The notes under the pieces: generated by a model
Databases searched by the model: none
Told to the model about the DNA's origin: nothing
Seen by the model: the letters and a program-made list of their open reading frames with translations, nothing else
Program-made: the position numbers and the translations under genes
In this document: positions 10,757-18,309 of the stretch, one piece after another
How positions within the stretch are numbered: the first letter of the stretch is position 1
Layout of the letters: each line of letters opens with the position of its first letter
NCBI RefSeq assembly: GCF_019903425.1
Contig: NZ_JACHUZ010000013.1
Span: 2,238,361-2,302,360 of the forward strand
Reading direction: 5' to 3'
Length of the DNA: 64,000 bases
Source: Vreelandella halophila
GTDB lineage: Bacteria > Pseudomonadota > Gammaproteobacteria > Pseudomonadales > Oleiphilaceae

Positions 10757-12676
10757 TTACTCCTCGAAACGGGGCGACAGTTCAAGCTCAATGGTGTTGC
10801 CCGGACCTTCGAAGAACTTGTTGAGGACGCCGGTCAGCAGACCGCAGTTCTCAAGTTCGGGGGCAACATAGGTACCAGTGACGGTGCCGCCCTGGAGCGG
10901 ATCAAACTCTTCGCCTTCCGGAGTCGAGAGGTTGATGGTGGCCGGCTCCACGGTCTGGCAGGAGTTGCCGCCGCCGATCCGGATACCATCAGAACCGAAG
11001 CCGAAGCCGATGATGGAAATCCGTGCCTCGGGAATCTTGATCATCAGGTCGCTCTCAGCAGTCAGCTGGCCGGTTTCAAGGTCAAGGGAACCAGTGGTTT
11101 CACCAACCGGTTCAAACTCGATGTCGGCGCGGCCCTGAATCTTGTGGAACAGCTGGGAGATCTGGAACTGGGCCTGGGTTGGATCGAGCTGCAGATCCGC
11201 AGTGAAATCACCGGTTTCCAGGTTGATCTCGCTGTCGATCTGACCGTTCAGCGGCACGTCGGCGTCGTTCGCCGCGACATTGGTGAAGCCTTCCAGATCA
11301 AAGGTAACGTCGACAGGTTCGGTACCACCGTTGCCGTTATCGCCGTCCCCGTTGTCACCGTCGCCGTTATCGCCATCGTCACCGCCGCTGGTGTCTTCGG
11401 CTGAGCCGGACAGCGTTACAGTCTCCGGAGAGCTCTCAAGGTTGGTCGCAATCTCAAGGTTTGCGCTGTAGTCATCCACCTGTGTGGGCTGGAATGTAGC
11501 GGTAACTGTGCAGGACTGCTCCGGAGAAAGCCCGCTCGGGCAATCATTGGTCTGGGTGAAGACCCCGTCGGGGTTGTTGCCAATGCTCAGACCATTGATT
11601 TCAAGGTTTGCCTCACCAGTGTTGGTCAGATCCAATGTCTGTTCAGCACTGTTGGTATCGGCAAGATCAATGGTGCCGAAATCGACCTCCTCGGAGCTGA
11701 GCTCGAGCGCCGGCTCGGGCTGTTCGGTCGCCTCGGCATTCAGGTCAACCACCTTGGGCGAGTCCTCGGCATCCGGATCAGTGGAGTCGACCTCGACACT
11801 GGCACTGTAGGTGCCCGGCTCACTTGCCTGGAAATTCACATCCACGGAGCAGCTCTGACCCGGCTCAAGCGTGGTGCAGTCGTTGCTCTGTGTGAACAGG
11901 TCGGCATTGGCACCGGCGATGGTCACACTGTTGATGTTCAGTGCCTCGCCGCCGTCGTTGCCCACGGTAATGCTGCCGTTGAGCGGGCTGCCGGCCATGG
12001 CACCGCCAAGATCCAGGGATTGCGGATCAACCGTGATATTGGCTGGCTGGGTCTGGTCCGGCACCACCTCAAAGGTGTGCAGCACCATGTCCTCCATGTT
12101 GCCCACAAGGGTGCAGTCGGAGGTGAATTCACCCACCGGATCGTTGGCAATGTTCCCGTTTGTATCGCGTACAACCTGGTCAAGTTGCAGGTCGCCAACG
12201 GTAATGGTGGCCTGGCCAGGGTTGTCGAAGGTGAGCGGATCAACGGTCGCGCTGGAATCCACTGTGAAGGAACCGCTCTCGCCGGGGATAGGCTGTTGCG
12301 GAATCTCCAGGGTTACCGAAAGCGGCTGATCACTTTCTGGAAGCGCAATGTTGTTCTCAGCGGTCGCGGTGCCTTCGAGACTGCGACCCCCGACGGCATA
12401 GAGCCCCTGACGGGCGGTGTTGTTGATGGTGGTCACCGCGTTGATGTTCAACTCGCCGGTTGATTCGCCGACGGTCACCTCTGCGGGCAGGTCGGCGCTG
12501 ATCTCGGACACCAGGGGCTGCTCACCGATTATGGGCAGCGGGCAGGTGTGCTCAACGGTCAGCGAGACCTCTTCCGCGTTGACTGTGGTTGCGCCCGTTG
12601 CAAGCAGCGCCGTAACGGCACTGCCGAGCAGCAGGCGCCCGGTCTTGCTTGTAGGCTTTTCGGTTATGGCGTTCAT
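10757..12676 (-). CDS. secreted DUF6801 / ASH-repeat protein
   Basis: About 639 aa, exported. A signal peptide ends near TTVNAEE, followed by a DUF6801-like domain (about 35-200, beginning VSLTVEHTCPLPIIGEQP) and two tandem ASH (choice-of-anchor D) immunoglobulin-like repeats (about 215-420), each with the NDC...PGQSC-type cysteine pair. A low-complexity Asp-Gly-Asn linker (about 425-450, built from DNGDG units) comes next, then a C-terminal domain (about 455-639) with a final cysteine pair. I chose ATG at 12676 because AGGA lies 8 nt upstream; ATG at 12691 has no ribosome-binding site. Likely an extracellular or periplasmic binding or structural protein. The very low basic content is notable. 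Confidence 0.72.
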   Translation of the reverse strand: MNAITEKPTSKTGRLLLGSAVTALLATGATTVNAEEVSLTVEHTCPLPIIGEQPLVSEISADLPAEVTVGESTGELNINAVTTINNTARQGLYAVGGRSLEGTATAENNIALPESDQPLSVTLEIPQQPIPGESGSFTVDSSATVDPLTFDNPGQATITVGDLQLDQVVRDTNGNIANDPVGEFTSDCTLVGNMEDMVLHTFEVVPDQTQPANITVDPQSLDLGGAMAGSPLNGSITVGNDGGEALNINSVTIAGANADLFTQSNDCTTLEPGQSCSVDVNFQASEPGTYSASVEVDSTDPDAEDSPKVVDLNAEATEQPEPALELSSEEVDFGTIDLADTNSAEQTLDLTNTGEANLEINGLSIGNNPDGVFTQTNDCPSGLSPEQSCTVTATFQPTQVDDYSANLEIATNLESSPETVTLSGSAEDTSGGDDGDNGDGDNGDGDNGNGGTEPVDVTFDLEGFTNVAANDADVPLNGQIDSEINLETGDFTADLQLDPTQAQFQISQLFHKIQGRADIEFEPVGETTGSLDLETGQLTAESDLMIKIPEARISIIGFGFGSDGIRIGGGNSCQTVEPATINLSTPEGEEFDPLQGGTVTGTYVAPELENCGLLTGVLNKFFEGPGNTIELELSPRFEE

Positions 12677-12960
12677 CAACGTCATCCTCATTGTTTGTTG
12701 TATTCATGATGCCGGGACCGAATGGCGCATCCTGGAGCGGTCCCGGTATCCCCAACATTCGCGTGCCTGGCGGTCTGTAGTCATTGCTCAAAGAGGAAAC
12801 AGGATTGTTAAAATCGGTTATTAGGGGAAGGACTTCTCGAATTCGTGATGAACTTCAATAACAGGCTGTGAAAACAGAATGAACTGCTGTTCATCTCCAG
12901 GTGCGCAAGAGCCTGTGATTCAGGAAGCGCCCCTTGTGACTGTGACTATAGGGGCGGTGA

Positions 12961-13989
12961 TCAGATGCGGCGACGGCTCTGGCCCGGCGTGCGACCGGTC
13001 CAAGAGCGGTAGGCGCGGGTGAAACTGGCCTGGTCGCTGAAGCCGAGCTTATAGGCGATGGTGCTCAATGGCATCCGCGTGTCGCCCAGATAACGATCGG
13101 CGTAGTGACAGCGGATCTCGTTGCGCAGGTCCCGGAAAGAGCAGTCTTCGGCCTGCAGATGGCGTCTCAGTGAACGGGGGGTCATCTGGAGGTTCTGTGC
13201 AACGCGCTCCAGGGTGCAGTTCAGGCCGGGATCATCGAGGATCTGGCGGCGTACCCTCTCAGTGATGCTGGTGTTGTCGTCGGATGCTTTGAGGTCCTGG
13301 CGTGATCGATGGCGGGCCAGGAACGAAGACAGCTCCTGACCGAGATTGGCTGCCGTATGCTGGGCCGGATGCAGCGTGGCGCAGGCCGCTGGGGCATTGA
13401 AGCGGATGACCGCTTTGGGGGCCACCTGCTGCCAGTCCTCGGTGGTGAGCGCCGTTGGTGTATCGAACTCAAGCAGCATGTCTCTGCATATGTGGCGTGA
13501 CAGTTCATAGATGCTGCCCATGTAGATCCGGATCATGAACGACCGCATATTGCCCAGATCCCAGATGTCATGGAGTCCTATCTGTACGGTCTCATCCTTC
13601 AGTGTCAGGCGCAGGTCATGGATCGGCAGGCAGACCCGCTCATACTCGATGATCATCTCCACAAGGCGGAAATAGTCCTTCTGCCAGAGCAAAGCCGCGC
13701 CAACCAGGCCGTGCGCATTGATGTCGAGCTGTTTGCCGAACTCGAAAGGGATACGCTCATCCTCCGATAGTTCACTGGCATGCCGGAGAAGTATGAGCAG
13801 CTCATTCATGGTCATGCCTTCCTCGCTGGTTTCCAGCTCGGAGGCGTCCAGCCCGGTGCCCTCCAGAAGAGCCGGACGGCGGATACCGTACTGTTCCATA
13901 AAGCGCAGGAAGTGGGTTACGTACCGCGTGGGCAGTATGGGGACATCGTAGGCTTGTGCATCCTGAACTGAGCGGGTCGGTACATCCAT
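12961..13989 (-). CDS. AraC-family regulator with Arabinose_bd-type sensor
   Basis: 342-aa transcription factor. The N-terminal part (about 20-210) fits the Arabinose_bd (PF12625, OruR/ArgR-type) domain. The C-terminal 100 residues are an AraC double helix-turn-helix: the first helix pair around LERVAQNLQMTPRSLRRHL and the second around STIAYKLGFSDQASFTRAYR, ending in the conserved WTGRTPGQSR. The start is ATG 13989, with GGAGGG 8 nt upstream; the longer frame to 14040 begins with TTG and has no support. It lies upstream of, and on the same strand as, the two secreted protein genes, with about 280 bp between. Regulation of those genes is plausible but inferred. Members of this subgroup sense amino acids, fatty acids or related ligands. 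Confidence 0.85.
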   Translation of the reverse strand: MDVPTRSVQDAQAYDVPILPTRYVTHFLRFMEQYGIRRPALLEGTGLDASELETSEEGMTMNELLILLRHASELSEDERIPFEFGKQLDINAHGLVGAALLWQKDYFRLVEMIIEYERVCLPIHDLRLTLKDETVQIGLHDIWDLGNMRSFMIRIYMGSIYELSRHICRDMLLEFDTPTALTTEDWQQVAPKAVIRFNAPAACATLHPAQHTAANLGQELSSFLARHRSRQDLKASDDNTSITERVRRQILDDPGLNCTLERVAQNLQMTPRSLRRHLQAEDCSFRDLRNEIRCHYADRYLGDTRMPLSTIAYKLGFSDQASFTRAYRSWTGRTPGQSRRRI

Positions 13990-14155
13990 GCAGGGAGCCC
14001 TCCGGATTACTTCTTTCGAGACATTGTAATTGTTTGGCAAACCTATGGAATTGGCCGGTTATTCGTTAATCAATGTCAGATTGACGAATCGAGGTCCGGC
14101 ATACAGCTGTGGGTACTATTGCCGAGGCAGGTGTGCGTGCCAAGCGACTTGACCG

Positions 14156-14196
14156 AAAATGAGAAAGAATGGCCGATTTGACCATAACGGCCATTC
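14156..14196 (-). terminator. terminator after selO
   Basis: A perfect 9-bp stem (GAATGGCCG with CGGCCATTC, 12-nt loop) lies 20 bp after the selO stop and is followed on the minus strand by the T-rich stretch TTTCTCATTTT. A good intrinsic terminator candidate despite the long loop. Confidence 0.6.
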
Positions 14197-14216
14197 AGGA
14201 ATGTGAACTGTTTAAC

Positions 14217-15671
14217 TCAGGTTCCGCAGAAGGTCCTTGCGACCTGTTCCTGCGGCGTGGGCGGGTGCCGGTACGCGGAGGTGTCGGCTGTGGCTGAGAA
14301 GGGGGATTCCAGTGCCGCCATGAGATCATGGAAATGTCGCAGATCCCCCTGCTGCGCGGCGCTGACGGCCGCCTCTACCTGATGGTTGCGTGGGATGATG
14401 GCAGGGTTTGTCTGCCACATCACTTCAGGGGCGTCGAGCAGTGCCACCCAGCGGGCGTTCCAGTCCCGGGCCTGTTGCGTATCCGCAAACAGGGTGGTTG
14501 CCGCTTCTTTTGCGCGGCCCTGACTGGCGAGCCGGGTCAGCTCACGAAAGCAGGCAGTGAAGTCATTGCCGGTCTGCTGCATCAGCCCCAGGAGCTCATG
14601 CACTACTGGTTCATTTTCCTGCGTCAGGCTGCTGATGCCGAGCTTGCGCCCGAACCGTTCACGCCAGGTTGTGCTGTAATGTTCTCGGTATTCGGTAAGG
14701 ATGGCTTTTGCTGTTTCGACAGTCTCTTCTTTGTCGCCGTCAAACAGCGGCAGCAGGCATTCGGCAAGGCGCGCCAGGTTCCAGTACCCAATCTCCGGCT
14801 GGTTGCTGTACGCATAGCGCCCCATGGCATCGATGGAGCTGAAGACGGTATTGGCGTGGTATTGGTCCATGAACGCGCAGGGGCCGTAGTCGATGGTTTC
14901 ACCGCTGATGGCCATGTTATCCGTGTTCATGACGCCGTGGATGAACCCAATGCTCATCCAGTCCGCAATCAGTTCGGCCTGGCGGTGTGCGACCGCCCGG
15001 AAAAATGCCTGATAGGGCTGATCCTCGAACATTAGCGAAGGGTAGTGCCGGGAAATGGCGTAATCGGCCAGGGTGCGGATGGCATCGGTATCCTGCCGGT
15101 AGGCGAAGTATTCAAAGGTGCCCACCCGGATATGGCTGGCGGCCACCCGGGTCAGTACCGCACCAGGCTCAGGGCGCTCACGCATGACCGCATTGCCCGT
15201 GGTGACAGCCGCGAGCGCCCGTGTCGTGGGAATACCCAGTGTGTGCATGGCTTCGCTGATGATGTATTCGCGGATCACCGGGCCTATGGGAGCCCGCCCA
15301 TCACCGCCGCGGGAGAATTCGGTACGCCCTGCGCCCTTGAGCTGGATATCACGACGCTTCTGGTGCTGGTCGATGACCTCACCGATCAGAACAGCGCGGC
15401 CATCTCCCAGCTGGGGAACGAAATTGCCGAACTGATGGCCGGCGTAGGCGAGGGCGATGGGCTCGGCGTTCTCTGGCAGGCTGTTACCTGAGAAAACCGC
15501 GGCGAGTTCGTGCTCATCGGACTCATTCACGTCAATGCCCAGCTCCTCGGCGAGCGGGCTGTTGAAACGGATCAGCTCCGGGTCGGGAGCCTGGGCCGGC
15601 TGTGCAGACCGGTGGAAGTGTTCGGGAAGCCGTGCATAGCTGTTGTCAAAAGGGAAAGGGGGTAGGGACAT
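14217..15671 (-). CDS. selO: protein adenylyltransferase SelO (YdiU/UPF0061)
   Basis: 484-aa pseudokinase-fold enzyme that transfers AMP from ATP to Ser, Thr or Tyr of target proteins, linked in bacteria and mitochondria to redox stress. Diagnostic segments include the opening FDNSYARLPEHF, YAGHQFGNFVPQLGDGRA, the RDIQLKGAGRTEFSRGGDGR glycine-rich loop, GFIHGVMNTDNMAISG (catalytic/metal-binding region) and IDYGPCAFMDQY. The protein ends in FCGT, the usual bacterial C-terminus with Cys where the eukaryotic protein has selenocysteine. Full length for the family. It stands alone between the AraC gene and tRNA-Pro and has its own terminator. Confidence 0.95.
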   Translation of the reverse strand: MSLPPFPFDNSYARLPEHFHRSAQPAQAPDPELIRFNSPLAEELGIDVNESDEHELAAVFSGNSLPENAEPIALAYAGHQFGNFVPQLGDGRAVLIGEVIDQHQKRRDIQLKGAGRTEFSRGGDGRAPIGPVIREYIISEAMHTLGIPTTRALAAVTTGNAVMRERPEPGAVLTRVAASHIRVGTFEYFAYRQDTDAIRTLADYAISRHYPSLMFEDQPYQAFFRAVAHRQAELIADWMSIGFIHGVMNTDNMAISGETIDYGPCAFMDQYHANTVFSSIDAMGRYAYSNQPEIGYWNLARLAECLLPLFDGDKEETVETAKAILTEYREHYSTTWRERFGRKLGISSLTQENEPVVHELLGLMQQTGNDFTACFRELTRLASQGRAKEAATTLFADTQQARDWNARWVALLDAPEVMWQTNPAIIPRNHQVEAAVSAAQQGDLRHFHDLMAALESPFSATADTSAYRHPPTPQEQVARTFCGT

Positions 15672-15760
15672 GCAATCCTCTGGCGGTTGAACACATTATC
15701 CATTCTAGATGCGGGGAACTACGTTTTGCATTCGGGATCGGACTTATTGGCGTGTCCAGC

Positions 15761-15790
15761 TTGACAGAAGCACGTCACAATCCCGATAAT
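15761..15790 (+). promoter_or_regulatory. sigma70 promoter of tRNA-Pro
   Basis: A perfect TTGACA at 15761-15766, an 18-bp spacer and GATAAT at 15785-15790, placing the start about 35 bp before the tRNA. Confidence 0.72.
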
Positions 15791-15831
15791 TCGCTCCCGT
15801 TGCGGCAAGGCCGCTTCCCAGCCCTGATTTT

Positions 15832-15908
15832 CGGCGTGTGGCGCAGTTTGGTAGCGCACTTCCTTCGGGAGGAAGGGGTCGCAGGTTCGAATCCTGCCAC
15901 GCCGACCA
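15832..15908 (+). tRNA. tRNA-Pro (anticodon CGG)
   Basis: 77-nt tRNA with acceptor stem CGGCGTG / CACGCCG, discriminator A and encoded CCA. The anticodon stem CTTCC/GGAAG encloses TTCGGGA, anticodon CGG, reading the proline codon CCG that is frequent in this GC-rich genome. D arm and T arm (GCAGGTTCGAATCCTGC) are complete. Confidence 0.97.
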
Positions 15909-16215
15909 TTTTATCCCCTCAGAAACAGTCAGTTAGCAGGCACAGCTATCCGTGCTGTCCCATCGTTATCCCGTTTTGTCGGATTAACGTTGCGGTGCTA
16001 CGGGATGCTTGTTGCGTCACCCTGTTCGCGCTAGTCTCCGGGGGTGGTTGCAGACTGCAATCACTGGTTCCCGCGGATGTCCCCTTGAGTACAGGGCTGT
16101 CCCGGTTGGCCGGAGCGCTTCCCAGGAAGCGCCGGCAGTGGCCGAAGTGCCGGAAGGTGGTGAAGGGAGTTGAGGAACCGACTCACTCATACTCCATGAT
16201 CAGGGAAGGAACGCC
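15909..16215. other. intergenic region, no gene seen
   Basis: 307 bp between tRNA-Pro and the haem peroxidase gene. A reading frame crossing the tRNA is present but has no coding character. AGGGAAGGAACGCC before the peroxidase ATG is its ribosome-binding site. I see no clear promoter or terminator. Confidence 0.5.
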
Positions 16216-17643
16216 ATGACCCATCATCACGGTCTGCAGCCTCTGAGAGGGCTGTCAGAGCACTGCCAAGCCCCCAATCAACCCATCAGTGAAGACCGCT
16301 TCGGGCGCCTGTTTCCCGAACTGCCGGGTGCCTACACGGATCCCGGTGTCCTGGAACGGCTCGGCCCCGCCGGCGGTCCCATGGATGCTGGAAGTTCGCC
16401 CGCGCGGACCCGGTCCGTTCCGGTTGGAATGGTGATTTTCGGTCAGTTCATTGACCACGACATCACTCTCGACACGGAATCGAGCTTCGACAGCGTCAAT
16501 CGGGCTGCCGCAATCGAAAACACGCGCTCGCCCACACTCGACCTTGATTCCATCTACGGCGCCGGGCCGGAGGTCCAGCCCTACCTGTACCATCAGGGTC
16601 CCCAGTCCGATCCGTTCCTCAACGCCAAGCTGGTAACCGGCGCCGATAGTGCCGGTGGGGATCCCCTAAAGGCGGATGACCTGGCCCGGGTGGCCTCGGG
16701 GGCGGCGACCATCGGCGATCCGAGGAACGACGAGAACCGCATCATCAGCCAGATGCAGCTTGCCTTCATCCGTTTCCACAACCAGCAGTGTGATGCCCTG
16801 CATGCGTCCAGACCGGAACTCGTGCATGAGTCGCTGCTGGCGGAAGCGCGTCAGTCCATTGTCTGGCACTACCAGTGGGCGGTCGTGAACGAGTTTCTGC
16901 CGCTCATGTGCGGCGAGCCCGTGGTGGCGGATATCCTGGCCCATGGACGCCGGTTCTATCGTTGCGGTGCCCCCTATATCCCGGTGGAATTCGCCGTGGC
17001 CGCCTACCGCTTCGGGCACTCCATGGTGCCCATGACGATCCAGACCCAGAAAGGCGGGACCGCGTTCGAGTTCTTCGGCACTGTCCTCGGCGGCGGATTT
17101 TCGCCCCTGGCGGATCAGCGGGCGATCGTCGACTGGCATGAGCTTTTCGACACGCCCGAGGGGCGCCATGTCCAGCGGTCGGACCAGCTCAACGCCACCA
17201 TGGCGCCGGAACTCCTGGAACTGCCGTTCGTTCCCGCTGGCGGCGTGCGCTCCCTGGCAACCCGCAACCTGCTCCGGGGCAACAGCTTCAGGCTACCGGC
17301 CGGCGAGGCTGTGGCGCGGACCATGGAACGCCCCGAGTCCGAGATCGAGCATGTGATGGCCAAGGTCCGTGAGCGCTCAAATGATGCGATCACCGAGGGC
17401 GCACCGCTCTGGTTCTATGTGCTGATGGAGGCGGAAGTGATCGGGCGCGCTCGCTCTGGCGGGCAGGCTGACGCGGGAGAGGGGCTTGGCCCGGTGGGAG
17501 CGCGAATTGTTGCAGAGGTGCTGATTGGCCTCATCGAGCTCGATCCGCGGAGTTATCTCGGTTCGAACCGCAACTGGCGGCCGGATCCGGCCTATGACAC
17601 CGTCGGAAAGATGCTTGCCTCGGTTAACTCGGCAGCGCTCTAG
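16216..17643 (+). CDS. animal-type haem peroxidase family protein
   Basis: 475-aa member of the An_peroxidase (myeloperoxidase/cyclooxygenase-like) superfamily. Key residues of the family are visible: distal Asp80-His81 in FGQFIDHDIT, the Ca-site-like segment LDLDSIYG, catalytic Arg170 in GDPRNDEN and proximal His268 in YRFGHSMVP. The Arg-to-His spacing of 98 is close to that in myeloperoxidase (97). Such enzymes use hydrogen peroxide to oxidise halides or organic substrates. There is no signal peptide and the protein is about the minimal catalytic length, so it would act in the cytoplasm or leave by a route not seen here. It is convergent with the CMD-like gene. The substrate is unknown. Confidence 0.9.
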   Translation: MTHHHGLQPLRGLSEHCQAPNQPISEDRFGRLFPELPGAYTDPGVLERLGPAGGPMDAGSSPARTRSVPVGMVIFGQFIDHDITLDTESSFDSVNRAAAIENTRSPTLDLDSIYGAGPEVQPYLYHQGPQSDPFLNAKLVTGADSAGGDPLKADDLARVASGAATIGDPRNDENRIISQMQLAFIRFHNQQCDALHASRPELVHESLLAEARQSIVWHYQWAVVNEFLPLMCGEPVVADILAHGRRFYRCGAPYIPVEFAVAAYRFGHSMVPMTIQTQKGGTAFEFFGTVLGGGFSPLADQRAIVDWHELFDTPEGRHVQRSDQLNATMAPELLELPFVPAGGVRSLATRNLLRGNSFRLPAGEAVARTMERPESEIEHVMAKVRERSNDAITEGAPLWFYVLMEAEVIGRARSGGQADAGEGLGPVGARIVAEVLIGLIELDPRSYLGSNRNWRPDPAYDTVGKMLASVNSAAL

Positions 17644-17652
17644 CCAAGCGGA

Positions 17653-17682
17653 TCAAGGGGCAGGCCCTGGCCTGCCCCTTGA
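17653..17682. terminator. bidirectional hairpin between convergent genes
   Basis: Perfect 12-bp stem TCAAGGGGCAGG / CCTGCCCCTTGA with a 6-nt loop, filling the gap between the peroxidase and CMD-like genes. No T tract, but stem strength and position favour shared termination. Confidence 0.65.
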
Positions 17683-17685
17683 CCA

Positions 17686-18213
17686 TCAGCCTTCCAGCTC
17701 GACGCCCAGGTTCTTGCCCACACGCTGTATGAAGTTGCCGGACGCCACCACAAAGGTGATCTCTGCTATTGCCTGATTGGAAAAATGCGCTTTCAGGTCG
17801 TTCATGGCCTCATCGGAAGCTTTGACGTCCCGGGTTGTCTCATAGGCGAAGCGGATGACCGCCCGCTCCGGTTCCGAGAATTCACCGCTGTCGAAACCGT
17901 CTTCACCGAGATCCTCAATCTGCATGTCCAGTAGTCCGGCCTGGCGTGCTGCCGGCACGTGATGACCCTGGCAATAGTCACACCCATTGAAGCGCGCCAC
18001 GGTCAGGTAGGCGATCTCGCGTATACGGTTGGTGATCGACAGCTGCCCGAAGTAGATGTCGAGCAGTGTGCCGATGCCCTGGGTGGCGGGGCCTGAATGG
18101 CCAAGCAGCTTGACCACGTTGGGAACCATGCCCATGCCCTTTTCCATCTGTTGATAGACTGGCGTGGCGCCTTGCGCTTCCTGGCCTTTTTCGGCGTAGG
18201 GGATGCGAGCCAT
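17686..18213 (-). CDS. carboxymuconolactone decarboxylase-like / AhpD-fold protein
   Basis: 175-aa all-helical protein of the CMD/AhpD superfamily. The active-site signature NGCDYCQGHH gives Cys78, Cys81 and His85, the arrangement seen in AhpD-type alkylhydroperoxidases. The N-terminal part (PVYQQMEKGMGMVPNVVKLL) and REIAYLTVARFN are typical of the peroxidase-related subgroup. A role in peroxide detoxification is likely, and the neighbouring haem peroxidase fits, though the genes are convergent rather than co-transcribed. The start is ATG 18213 with AGAAGGA upstream; the very long open frame extending to 19200 runs antisense to the next gene and is not coding. Confidence 0.87.
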   Translation of the reverse strand: MARIPYAEKGQEAQGATPVYQQMEKGMGMVPNVVKLLGHSGPATQGIGTLLDIYFGQLSITNRIREIAYLTVARFNGCDYCQGHHVPAARQAGLLDMQIEDLGEDGFDSGEFSEPERAVIRFAYETTRDVKASDEAMNDLKAHFSNQAIAEITFVVASGNFIQRVGKNLGVELEG

Positions 18214-18309
18214 TGGTTTTTCCTTCTCGTGAAGTTGATTTTCCTCAAAAGGTGAAGCCGGATTATGGTGGTAGCGTCCCGCTTTGCCTGCCGGAGTCGA
18301 TAACCTTTC

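Noticed and set aside
11330-11400. Tandem repeat in the ASH protein as a CRISPR-like or minisatellite array
   Set aside because: It encodes an Asp-Gly-Asn linker in frame and is too short and irregular for an array.
15602-16219. Plus-strand reading frame spanning tRNA-Pro
   Set aside because: It covers selO antisense, the tRNA and the spacer; no family sequence.
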